This document shows positions 11,013 through 18,358 of a stretch of 27,019 nucleotides of DNA, piece after piece. A program made the translations under genes and the position numbers. The DNA lies in NCBI GenBank assembly GCA_900552095.1, contig URYM01000002.1, forward strand, positions 1 through 27,019, read 5' to 3'. Origin of the DNA: an uncultured Blautia sp. (GTDB lineage: Bacteria; Bacillota; Clostridia; Lachnospirales; Lachnospiraceae). Each line of letters opens with the position of its first letter. Position 1 is the first letter of the stretch. The notes under the pieces are model-generated. The model saw nothing but the letters and a program-made list of their open reading frames with translations. It ran no database searches and was not told the DNA's origin.

Positions 11013-11702
11013 CTATACTGGCATGTTCTTGCAGAATTCCCGAAAGATTTCCCCTTTCGGAGAAATCTGGAATTCCATCCATTTTCCGGTTTTTGGGTGA
11101 TAAAAGCCGGTTTTTACAGCACACAGCCCAATCGCCCGGGAATCTGCCGCCATCCTGGCTCCATATTTTTTATCGCCCGCCAGGGGATGCCCCAGATGGG
11201 CGAGCTGAACCCGTATCTGATGATGCCGGCCGGTAAAGAGCCGGATTTTGAGCAGCGTCTTCCCTTCATCTTCCCCCGCCTTTTCATACTCCAGCACCGC
11301 TTTTTTCGCTCCTGCCGTCCCGCAGGACACTACCCGGGAAGTATTTGTCCGCCCATCTTTTTCCAGATAATCTTCCAGCCGCCCGGCGCCTTCCCAAACA
11401 CAGCCTTCCACCAGAGCCAAATACTCTTTTTTTATCTTTCCCTGCTGCAGCTGCCGGGAAAGCCCTGCAGCCGCCTCAGCTGTTTTTGCAAATACAAGAA
11501 CCCCCTCTACCGGCTGATCCAGCCTCTGGATAATCCCCAGATAAGGAACTCTCCCCGGCTGCTTTCCCGCCAGATAAATCTTCAGACAGCTTTCCAGATC
11601 CATCTGCCTTATTCCGGCGCTCTGCACTGCCATCCCGGCTTCCTTCCGGCACACTAAAATCTGACTGTCTTCATATAATATTTCAGGTTCCCGTCTTATC
11701 AT
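11013..11702 (-). CDS. RluA-family RNA pseudouridine synthase, short form
   Basis: 229 residues. It isomerises uridine to pseudouridine in rRNA or tRNA. The catalytic motif is QRLDQPVEG with Asp62; most relatives have HRLD and a TSG-type ending, so the flanking residues differ here. The second motif LFTGRHHQIRVQLAHLGHPL (about 154-173) is clear and is followed by GDKKYG. There is no N-terminal S4 RNA-binding domain, and the protein begins almost directly with the catalytic fold (ILYEDSQILVCRKEAGM). Target site cannot be inferred. GGAGTGACGAG precedes the ATG. A strong extended -10 promoter lies at 11742-11770. Confidence 0.92.
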   Translation of the reverse strand: MIRREPEILYEDSQILVCRKEAGMAVQSAGIRQMDLESCLKIYLAGKQPGRVPYLGIIQRLDQPVEGVLVFAKTAEAAAGLSRQLQQGKIKKEYLALVEGCVWEGAGRLEDYLEKDGRTNTSRVVSCGTAGAKKAVLEYEKAGEDEGKTLLKIRLFTGRHHQIRVQLAHLGHPLAGDKKYGARMAADSRAIGLCAVKTGFYHPKTGKWMEFQISPKGEIFREFCKNMPV

Positions 11703-11741
11703 CTCTCGTCACTCCAGAATTTATTCTTTTTCATTTTCTTA

Positions 11742-11770
11742 AGTATACCAGTTTCTTCTTTCACTGCCAA
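11742..11770 (-). promoter_or_regulatory. Promoter of the pseudouridine synthase / AI-2E permease unit
   Basis: Minus strand TTGGCA (11770-11765), 17 bases, TATACT (11747-11742), with TGG directly before the -10. Leader of about 30 bases to the ATG at 11702. Confidence 0.7.
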
Positions 11771-11800
11771 CAGATACCAGGACTTTCCGTCAAATTACAG

Positions 11801-11853
11801 CATAAAACGAACAACCGCCATATCGGATCTTTTTCACGATACAACGGTTGTTC
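11801..11853 (-). terminator. Hairpin, probable terminator of the relic unit
   Basis: On the minus strand GAACAACCG UUG UAUCG pairs with CGAUA UGG CGGUUGUUC to give a continuous 17-pair stem (three central G-U pairs) around an 11-base loop, followed by GTTTTATG. On the plus strand the three central positions are C/A mismatches, so the element is built for minus-strand RNA. The T tract is short, so termination may be partial. Its plan closely matches the hairpin at 12600-12642. Confidence 0.6.
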
Positions 11854-12470
11854 TAATGATTTTCGTTATTCAATTGTCCTTATCTCATCTTTCTCTTCAA
11901 TCTGTCAACTGTTCCATATTCAATTATCTATAATGAAGTTTGAAGCTGTTATCTGTTCCCTGCTCACAGGCTATCCTGTTTAGAAATGTTTTTTCCGCTT
12001 CTGAAATAATACAAAGTTTCCAAATTCTTCGTTCCCGGTACTAGGAATCTTTCAAATATATTTCTTATAACTTTTGCTGTCAGCAAACGCTGCTTTTCAG
12101 TTAAATCATAAGCTATATCTCTTCCATCCTGTTTCTTTACACATTCCGGAAAACCTCTGTATTACTTTTTGTGGCATCAGATGTTCAATATGAATATTTA
12201 ACATTCTACCTTTTCTTTCTTTCCTTTTTTATATAAGAGGTAAAACTCTTCTGTCAGAAAAGGTCTTTCTTGCGGGGAACTGTTAAATCTGCCACTATCA
12301 TATTGATTATACTGCTCTTACCTTCCCACTGGAATCACTCCTTTTTATTTTCTGGTTCCTGTATCTTCTTCCCTCCATTCTTCATATAAGGTTTTCTCGT
12401 CGCCTTATAGAAAATGGCTTGTGATACAGTGTTCTCTTTCGTTTTTGTTCTCTTCTTTGTTTGTGACTTT
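11854..12470 (-). pseudogene. Gene-free AT-rich transcription unit with decayed DUF1524-like remnant
   Basis: No intact gene is present between the hairpins at 11853 and 12600. A consensus promoter (12471-12499) fires into it on the minus strand. The only recognisable coding trace is a 32-codon frame at 12204-12106 beginning MLNIHIEHLMPQKVIQRF. IEHxMPQ is the hallmark of the DUF1524 / His-Me finger nuclease domain of GmrSD-type restriction proteins. About 50 codons further on, in another frame, TKNLETLYYFRSGKNISK loosely resembles the LGNLTL...SN segment that follows in that family. An AAAAAGGAG ribosome site near 12337 now leads to a GTG with only three codons (GTG GGA AGG TAA), as if the frame was broken. 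Frames are interrupted throughout. The unit could instead be a small non-coding RNA. Confidence 0.4.
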
Positions 12471-12499
12471 ATAATACCAGAATTATATTTATATGTCAA
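12471..12499 (-). promoter_or_regulatory. Near-consensus sigma-A promoter facing the relic unit
   Basis: Minus strand TTGACA (12499-12494), exactly 17 bases, TATTAT (12476-12471), with TGG before the -10. This is the best-matching promoter in the window, yet no intact gene lies downstream before the hairpin at 11853. Confidence 0.75.
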
Positions 12500-12599
12500 G
12501 TATTTTTCTATATTTTTTCATTTTATTTTTAAATAATCCATTTTATTATGTTTTAATTATCAAATTTTCAGAATTATTTATTTTATCGCGACTATCAGA

Positions 12600-12642
12600 A
12601 AATGCCGCTATGCGAAAGAACATCTCCCGCACAACGGCATTT
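12600..12642 (-). terminator. Hairpin after the hydratase gene
   Basis: Begins 10 bases after the stop codon. Minus-strand RNA AAAUGCCG UUG UGCG pairs with CGCA UAG CGGCAUUU, 15 continuous pairs with two central G-U pairs, loop of 13 bases, then TTTTCTG-like sequence. On the plus strand the stem ends in TTTCTCTATTTTTT, so it may work in both directions. Confidence 0.65.
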
Positions 12643-12651
12643 CTCTATTTT

Positions 12652-14937
12652 TTATTTCCTGTTATAATTGATCAGACAGCCTTTCTTGATAATTTCTCTC
12701 TCATCATCTGTCAGATCTCCCAGCGTTACCGTGAAAGGCTTCAGCTCTTCTCTCACAACATAACCGGTAATCTTCTCCGCCTTTTCCTCCACAGCCTTAT
12801 AAATCTCCGGGAAGAAGAGGTAATCCCCCTTCTCAAAAGGAAGTTCACCCTCCCCGATCACAAAAGGAAGCATGCCCCAGTTGATCAGATTGGAACGATA
12901 ACGCTTTGTAGCGTATTCATTGGCAATGTTAGCCCATCCCCCCAGAACTTTCTGGCAGGAAGCCGCCTGCTCTCTGGCGGAACCATCCCCTGGCTTCACA
13001 GCAAAGATCGTACTTCCCACACCTGTATTCGTGCGGTCTGCTTCCGGATAGCTGCGATTGATCGTCTTCCACACCGGCTTTAATTCTGCCAGCGCTTCCA
13101 CCGGGCAGTTTCCCTCTTCTCTTGCCTTCTCTGCAGTCTGAACCTCTTTTGCCAGTCCCACATAAGCCGGATCTTTTCTGGAGAGTGTAAACTCTGCCAG
13201 TCCCAGAGGATTGGAGCGGTAAGAGGAAGTCTCCCCGGAGGGAATCAGTTCATCGGTAGTCGTAACCGGGTCATGAATCTCGGAGACCACTTTCAAAACC
13301 AGATTCTCCGTCAGTTCCGGCATAGCCGGCCAGTCTTTGATATTGGGACCGAACTGAATTTCCACAGAAGGGTCCGCCTTTCCTTTGCTGTCAAAAATAC
13401 GGTTATCATAGATCGTCCGGTCAAAGAAATACTGCGGATGGCGGTACTCCCCTGCAAACTCAGTCGCCGGTGTCAGATAACCGTTATTGGCCGCCGTTGC
13501 GGCAATAGACCGGGCGTCCATAAGCGCTACCGAAGAAATCTGTCCGTTCTGGATCTTGGATCCCTCACGGTTGGGGAAGTTTCTCGTTGTATGCCGGATG
13601 CTGAATGCATTGTTGGCCGGGGTGTCACCCGCACCGAAACAGGGACCGCAGAACGCCGTCTTTACTACCGCACCGGTAGCCAGAAGGTCAGCCAGAACTC
13701 CGTTCTTTGCCAGTTCCATATAAATCGGAGTACTTGCGGGGTATACGCTTAAGGTAAAGGCATCGGCACCTATGCTGGCTCCTCTTAAGATATCCGCCGC
13801 ATCGCAGATATTCTCAAATCCGCCGCCCGCACAGCCGGCAATAATCCCCTGATCCACATACAGCCTTCCATCCCGGACCTTATTCTTCAGGGTGAAGGGC
13901 ACTTTGCCTTCCAGGCTGACTGCCGCTTTTCTCTCCACGTCATCCAGAATATCCATCAGATTGCTGTTCAGTTCATCAATCGTATAGGTATTGCTGGGAT
14001 GGAACGGCATGGCAATCATGGGACGGATCTTCTCCAGTTCCACAATCACGGCGCCGTCATAGTAGGCAGCCTGACCCGGATTTAATTCTTTATAATCTTC
14101 CGGACGGTTATGGATCTCGTAAAACTCCCGGATCTTTTCGTCTGTCCTCCAGATAGAAGAAAGACAGGTCGTCTCCGTCGTCATCACATCCACACCAATC
14201 CTGAAATCAGCACTCAAGCTGGAAACACCGGGGCCAACAAACTCCATCACTTTATTCTTCACATAACCATTCTTGAATACAGCGCCGATAATGGCAAGCG
14301 CCACATCCTGCGGCCCTACGCCGGGAACCGGTGCTCCGGTCAGATAAACTGCCACCACGCCGGGGCGTCTGATATCATAAGTCTGTCCCAGCAGCTGTTT
14401 CACCAGCTCAGGGCCTCCCTCTCCCATCGCCATAGTTCCAAGGGCACCATAGCGGGTATGGCTGTCCGATCCCAGAATCATCTTTCCGCCGCCTGCGAGC
14501 ATCTCCCGGGCAAACTGATGGATCACAGCCTGGTGGGGCGGTACATAGACGCCGCCGTATTTTTTTGCACAGGTAAGCCCAAACATATGATCATCTTCAT
14601 TGATCGTACCGCCTACCGCACACAGGGAGTTATGACAGTTCGTCAGCACATAGGGAACAGGAAAACGATCCATTCCGGAAGCCCGGGCTGTCTGGATGAT
14701 TCCCACAAAGGTAATATCATGCGAAGTCAGTTTGTCAAACTTGATCGTCAGATCTTCCATAGTTCCAGACGTATTATGATCTTTTAAGATCCCGTAGGCA
14801 ATCGTCTCTTTCGCCGCTTCTTCTCTGGACGGGCATACACCCAGTCTGTCTTTTAATACGCCGGCCGCCTGAGCGTCATCGGGAATCAGTTCTCTTCCGT
14901 CTACCAGGTACGCGCCGCCTTCCAGCAATTGAATCAT
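12652..14937 (-). CDS. Aconitase-superfamily hydratase (YbhJ-like)
   Basis: 761 residues, close to E. coli YbhJ. It has the aconitase fold with a [4Fe-4S] site: candidate cluster cysteines are Cys369 (AGCAGGGF) and Cys430/Cys433 ([10 protein letters not shown]). [13 protein letters not shown] at 155-167 is the conserved Asp-His active-site loop, and [11 protein letters not shown] (450-460) the substrate-binding arginine segment. The C-terminal swivel domain includes [16 protein letters not shown]. It should interconvert a hydroxy-acid and its dehydrated form, but this branch has no well-established substrate, so I do not call it citrate aconitase. [12 protein letters not shown] (99-110) differs from ordinary aconitases. 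AGGAGG precedes the ATG. It follows a PucR-type regulator by 23 bases and is followed by a terminator, so the two form a single unit. Confidence 0.88.
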   Translation of the reverse strand: MIQLLEGGAYLVDGRELIPDDAQAAGVLKDRLGVCPSREEAAKETIAYGILKDHNTSGTMEDLTIKFDKLTSHDITFVGIIQTARASGMDRFPVPYVLTNCHNSLCAVGGTINEDDHMFGLTCAKKYGGVYVPPHQAVIHQFAREMLAGGGKMILGSDSHTRYGALGTMAMGEGGPELVKQLLGQTYDIRRPGVVAVYLTGAPVPGVGPQDVALAIIGAVFKNGYVKNKVMEFVGPGVSSLSADFRIGVDVMTTETTCLSSIWRTDEKIREFYEIHNRPEDYKELNPGQAAYYDGAVIVELEKIRPMIAMPFHPSNTYTIDELNSNLMDILDDVERKAAVSLEGKVPFTLKNKVRDGRLYVDQGIIAGCAGGGFENICDAADILRGASIGADAFTLSVYPASTPIYMELAKNGVLADLLATGAVVKTAFCGPCFGAGDTPANNAFSIRHTTRNFPNREGSKIQNGQISSVALMDARSIAATAANNGYLTPATEFAGEYRHPQYFFDRTIYDNRIFDSKGKADPSVEIQFGPNIKDWPAMPELTENLVLKVVSEIHDPVTTTDELIPSGETSSYRSNPLGLAEFTLSRKDPAYVGLAKEVQTAEKAREEGNCPVEALAELKPVWKTINRSYPEADRTNTGVGSTIFAVKPGDGSAREQAASCQKVLGGWANIANEYATKRYRSNLINWGMLPFVIGEGELPFEKGDYLFFPEIYKAVEEKAEKITGYVVREELKPFTVTLGDLTDDEREIIKKGCLINYNRK

Positions 14938-14960
14938 TCGTTTTCCTCCTAATCTTTCCT

Positions 14961-16052
14961 TTAGAATTCCTTCTTGTTATCCATATATTTCATATAGCTT
15001 ACTACCATCATGGCGATCTTAAAGGTAAGAGCGTCATCAAAAGCCCTGATATCCAGGCCTGTAGACTTCTGGATCTTCTCCAGACGATAAACCAGAGTGT
15101 TTCTGTGAATATAAAGCTGGCGGGCCGTTTCCGATACATTCAGGTTATTTTCAAAAAATTTACTGATCGTAACCTGGGTCTCTTCATCAAAGGCATCCGG
15201 AAGCTGATCTCCAAATACTTCTTTCATAAACATCTCGCAGAGCGGAACCGGAAGCTGATAGATCAGACGGCCAATTCCCAGTTTTGTGTAAGACACAATA
15301 TTTTTCTCCGCATAAAAGATCTTTCCCACATCCAGCGCCATCTTGGCCTCTTTGTAAGAACGGGAAACGTCCTTGATCTCGCTGACCGGATTTCCGTAGG
15401 CCACCCTTACCTGAGTCATTGCCTCTGTGTTCAGCATATCCACGATCATCCGGGCAATCTGCTCCATTTCTTCCAGCCCGTCCTCCGGCCCCAGCTCTTT
15501 CACCAGGATAATGCTTCTTTCCTCCACCGCAGTGATATAATCGCTTCCCTTCGCAGCAAAAAGGCTGCGCACCGTCTCCAGAGCCGCCATATCCTTCTCA
15601 TGCTTCGTCTCAATCATATAAACAACCCGCCGGGCCTCTACACTGATGTGAAGTTTTTTCGCCCTGTTGTAAATATCCACAAGAAGAAGATTATCCAGCA
15701 GAAGGTTCTGAATAAAGTTATTCCGATCCAGCCGCTCCTTGTAGGCAATGATCAGATTCTGGATCTGACTGACCCCGATCTTTCCGATCATATACGCATC
15801 TGCGCTTCCGCCCTGAGCCAGCAGAATATACTCTGCATGTCTGTCATCATATATTTTGAAAAAGTGAAAATCCTGCACCATCTGGCTGTCCGCCGCCGAT
15901 CCTGCAAACTCCCGGGCCAGCTCTGCCATCCCGTCCAGTTCCTCCGACGTGGAAGCTACCACCGCCCCATCCAGAGAAAGCACTGCAAGATTCACACGGG
16001 TGATCGCTTTTAATTCGTCAATTGTTTTCTGTAATACCTGACTGGAAACCAT
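14961..16052 (-). CDS. PucR/CdaR-type transcriptional regulator
   Basis: 363 residues. The C-terminal helix-turn-helix of the PucR class (HTH_30) is clear at about 288-350: [20 protein letters not shown], then [20 protein letters not shown]. The middle third (about 130-270) looks like the GGDEF-related domain usual in CdaR proteins ([20 protein letters not shown]). The first 100 residues ([20 protein letters not shown]) suggest a small sensor fold, perhaps PAS- or roadblock-like; this is inferred. It probably responds to a small acid and controls its own unit with the downstream hydratase, 23 bases away. AAAGGAG precedes the ATG, and a good promoter lies 30 bases upstream. Confidence 0.86.
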   Translation of the reverse strand: MVSSQVLQKTIDELKAITRVNLAVLSLDGAVVASTSEELDGMAELAREFAGSAADSQMVQDFHFFKIYDDRHAEYILLAQGGSADAYMIGKIGVSQIQNLIIAYKERLDRNNFIQNLLLDNLLLVDIYNRAKKLHISVEARRVVYMIETKHEKDMAALETVRSLFAAKGSDYITAVEERSIILVKELGPEDGLEEMEQIARMIVDMLNTEAMTQVRVAYGNPVSEIKDVSRSYKEAKMALDVGKIFYAEKNIVSYTKLGIGRLIYQLPVPLCEMFMKEVFGDQLPDAFDEETQVTISKFFENNLNVSETARQLYIHRNTLVYRLEKIQKSTGLDIRAFDDALTFKIAMMVVSYMKYMDNKKEF

Positions 16053-16080
16053 ATATCGCTCCTTTCATCTGATACGTACC

Positions 16081-16109
16081 ATAATACCCCATTTTTTTGT
16101 AAAATTCAA
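16081..16109 (-). promoter_or_regulatory. Promoter of the regulator-hydratase unit
   Basis: Minus strand TTGAAT (16109-16104), 17 bases, TATTAT (16086-16081). Predicted start near 16074, about 20 bases before the ATG. Confidence 0.65.
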
Positions 16110-16154
16110 GAAAGTTTCCCCGGAAAGGACAGCAGTAACGGCAAATGTTCTGTC

Positions 16155-16195
16155 AACAAAATATGTGCATTTTCCTGGCCGGGAAAATGCACATA
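16155..16195 (-). terminator. Terminator after the MsmK/UgpC gene
   Basis: Perfect 14-pair stem TATGTGCATTTTCC / GGAAAATGCACATA with a six-base loop (16195-16162), followed on the minus strand by TTTTGTT. It lies 19 bases past the stop codon at 16214. Confidence 0.85.
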
Positions 16196-16213
16196 CCTTT
16201 TAAAACATCCTAT

Positions 16214-17323
16214 TTACAGAATACTCTTCTCCGTCTCTTTATCAAACAGATGGATCTTGTTCATATCCAGAGCAAATCTGACCACATCGCCTGTTCTGGA
16301 TTTGGTGGTGGGATCTACGCGGGCTGTCATATTGAAACCTTCCACATCAAAGTAGAGATAAACTTCTGCTCCCAGCAGCTCATACACACGGATGGTAGAT
16401 TCCAGCGTGCTGTCCGGATGTGCTGCGAGGAATTCCGGAGAATCATATACGTTCTCGGGACGAATGCCCAGAACAACCGTCTTTCCATCGTATCCGCCAT
16501 CCTTCAGGGCTTTCGCCTTGTCAGCCGGAACTTTCAGAACATATTTTCCTACCGTTGCTGTTACATCCTCACCTTTCACTTCAATTCTGGCATCCATGAA
16601 GTTCATCTGGGGAGATCCGATGAATCCGGCTACAAACAGATTGCCCGGATGCTCATACAGGTTCTGAGGAGTATCCACCTGCTGAACCACGCCATCTTTC
16701 ATGACAACAATCCTGGTTCCCAGTGTCATAGCCTCGGTCTGGTCGTGGGTTACATAGATGATCGTAGCGCCCAGTCTCTCATGCAGTTTTGAAATCTCGA
16801 TACGCATCTGCACACGAAGCTTTGCATCCAGGTTGGACAGGGGCTCATCCATCAGGAATACCTTGGGATTACGCACAATGGCACGTCCCATGGCAACTCG
16901 CTGTCTCTGGCCGCCGGACAGAGCCTTGGGCTTACGATCCAGCAGTTTCTCCAGATCCAGAATCTTGGCTGCCTCTCTTACCATTTTATCGATCTCATCC
17001 TTGGGAACCTTGCGCAGTTTCAGACCGAAAGCCATATTATCATACACGGTCATATGGGGATACAGCGCGTAGTTCTGGAAAACCATGGCGATATCACGAT
17101 CCTTGGGTTCTACGTCATTTACCACGCGGTCACCAATCTTCAGTGTACCGCCGCTGATCTCCTCCAGACCGGCGATCATACGAAGCGTGGTGGACTTTCC
17201 GCATCCGGACGGTCCTACAAAGATGATAAACTCTTTGTCCTCAATCTCCAGATTGAAATCCTTAACGGCCTCAAAGCCGTTGGGATATGTTTTATTAATG
17301 TGCTGTAAAGATAAACTTGCCAT
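16214..17323 (-). CDS. msmK: Multi-sugar ABC transporter ATP-binding protein (MsmK/UgpC type)
   Basis: 369 residues, standard for the CUT1 family. It hydrolyses ATP to power carbohydrate importers on the cytoplasmic face. Walker A GPSGCGKST (37-45), Q-loop VFQNYALYPH (81-90), signature LSGGQRQRVAMGR (135-147), Walker B VFLMDEP (155-161) and the H-loop VTHDQTEA follow in order. The C-terminal part from about 235 is the regulatory OB-fold (VLGIRPENVYDSPEF). No permease or binding-protein gene is adjacent. In Firmicutes this arrangement is typical of a shared ATPase such as MsmX/MsmK that serves several sugar importers encoded elsewhere. GGAGG precedes the ATG. Confidence 0.94.
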   Translation of the reverse strand: MASLSLQHINKTYPNGFEAVKDFNLEIEDKEFIIFVGPSGCGKSTTLRMIAGLEEISGGTLKIGDRVVNDVEPKDRDIAMVFQNYALYPHMTVYDNMAFGLKLRKVPKDEIDKMVREAAKILDLEKLLDRKPKALSGGQRQRVAMGRAIVRNPKVFLMDEPLSNLDAKLRVQMRIEISKLHERLGATIIYVTHDQTEAMTLGTRIVVMKDGVVQQVDTPQNLYEHPGNLFVAGFIGSPQMNFMDARIEVKGEDVTATVGKYVLKVPADKAKALKDGGYDGKTVVLGIRPENVYDSPEFLAAHPDSTLESTIRVYELLGAEVYLYFDVEGFNMTARVDPTTKSRTGDVVRFALDMNKIHLFDKETEKSIL

Positions 17324-17381
17324 TTTACCTGTCCTCCAAAATCACTTTTTCCAAAACAGTTTCTTTCCTTTGCTGATTCTT

Positions 17382-17410
17382 AGTCTATCAAACTTTTTTT
17401 CCTCTGACCA
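17382..17410 (-). promoter_or_regulatory. Possible promoter of msmK
   Basis: Minus strand TGGTCA (17410-17405), 17 bases, TAGACT (17387-17382). Each box matches the consensus at four of six positions. Leader of about 50 bases. Confidence 0.35.
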
Positions 17411-17493
17411 TCCATGAGTTCCACAAACTTTTCCCGTATTCCTTAGCCAATTCGATTCCGGGTACTTTCTCTTCCCCCGGCTTTCCCAACATT

Positions 17494-17575
17494 TTGACGA
17501 ACTTTTTCTTTTTTTCTATACAGATTGCCAAATCCCGCCCCGCGGATTGCTTTTTCTTCTCAAGTCCGCTATACT
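17494..17575 (+). promoter_or_regulatory. Two tandem promoters of the YesL gene
   Basis: P1 is TTGACG (17494-17499), 17 bases, TATACA (17517-17522). P2 is TTGCTT (17547-17552), 17 bases, TATACT (17570-17575). P2 is nearer the gene and has the better -10; P1 has the better -35. The rest of the 292-base gap to msmK is pyrimidine-rich on the plus strand with no gene visible. Confidence 0.55.
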
Positions 17576-17615
17576 GAAATCCAGATTATGATAACACGAA
17601 AGAAGGTACCTGATT

Positions 17616-18293
17616 ATGACTCTTGGCGACCGGATTTTTAATCCTGAGAACAAATTTTTCACTTTCATGGGTAAAGTTGCCGACCTTATGGCTTTAAATC
17701 TCATCTTCCTTATCACCTCCCTTCCGGTAATCACCCTGGGCGCATCTCTAACCGCTCTTAGCAGCGTCACCCTGTCCATGGCAAAAAAACGGGAAACTTA
17801 CATTTTTAAAATGTACTGGAAGATCTGGAAAGCCAACCTGAAACGATCTACGCTTCTTTTTCTGATCGCCGCCGCCCTGGGGGCTTTTCTGCTCACAGAT
17901 CTCTGGGTGACGGGCGGTCCTCTGGCAGAAGGATTTCCCTTTGCCAAATACCTCCGCTATCTTTTTCTGGTGCTCTCTTTTCTGTGGCTCTGTGCTTTTC
18001 TCTATCTTTTCCCCCTGCAGGCCACCTTTGAAAATTCCCCGGGAGCAACCCTGAAAAATGCTCTGCTGACGGCAATTTCCCGTTTCCCCTATACCCTGGC
18101 AATGATTCTGATCCTGGCTGCACCCTTCGTGCTTGTCTGGTACCTCCCTCTTGCCCTTCCCTACGCAGCCTTCTTTTTCCTTCTTATGGGATTTGCCGTG
18201 ATCTCAAGAGTTCATGCCTTTTTCCTCTTAAAGGCATTCCGCCCCTTCCTTCCGGAAGAGCCGGAAGAGGACGCAGACTGCGAACAGCTGTAA
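17616..18293 (+). CDS. YesL family (DUF624) membrane protein
   Basis: 225 residues with five to six membrane segments. The N-terminus MTLGDRIFNPENKFFTFMGK, then LMALNLIFLITSLPVITLGA, is the DUF624 hallmark. Hydrophobic segments follow at about 24-43, 76-95, 110-132, 155-175 and 175-197; the short C-terminus is acidic (PEEPEEDADCEQL). YesL proteins often sit beside CUT1 sugar transporters and two-component regulators; their biochemical role is unknown. Here it is divergent from the sugar ATPase gene msmK, which suits a link to carbohydrate uptake. GAAGG precedes the ATG. A strong terminator follows. Confidence 0.9.
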   Translation: MTLGDRIFNPENKFFTFMGKVADLMALNLIFLITSLPVITLGASLTALSSVTLSMAKKRETYIFKMYWKIWKANLKRSTLLFLIAAALGAFLLTDLWVTGGPLAEGFPFAKYLRYLFLVLSFLWLCAFLYLFPLQATFENSPGATLKNALLTAISRFPYTLAMILILAAPFVLVWYLPLALPYAAFFFLLMGFAVISRVHAFFLLKAFRPFLPEEPEEDADCEQL

Positions 18294-18297
18294 ATAA

Positions 18298-18355
18298 GCC
18301 AGTCTGCGGCCGGAGCTTTTCTCATTATGCCCCGGCCGCAGACTGGCCCGTTTTT
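18298..18355 (+). terminator. Terminator between YesL and the histidine kinase gene
   Basis: Perfect 16-pair stem GCCAGTCTGCGGCCGG / CCGGCCGCAGACTGGC (18298-18313 with 18332-18347), 18-base loop, then CCGTTTTT. It serves YesL on the plus strand. The convergent kinase gene (stop at 18359) also reads into it, though its minus-strand tail is only TTATTT. Confidence 0.9.
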
Positions 18356-18358
18356 CTC

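Noticed and set aside
11854..12470. Possible insertion sequence or prophage remnant
   Set aside because: No transposase or integrase motif, no terminal repeats of IS type and no target duplication could be found around it; only the DUF1524-like trace is supported.
12493..13083. 196-codon plus-strand frame entering the AT-rich gap
   Set aside because: Starts in Phe/Ile-rich AT sequence with no ribosome site and continues antisense to the hydratase; not a gene.
15105..16013. 302-codon open frame on the plus strand
   Set aside because: Fully antisense to the PucR-type regulator, no ribosome site and no recognisable domain.
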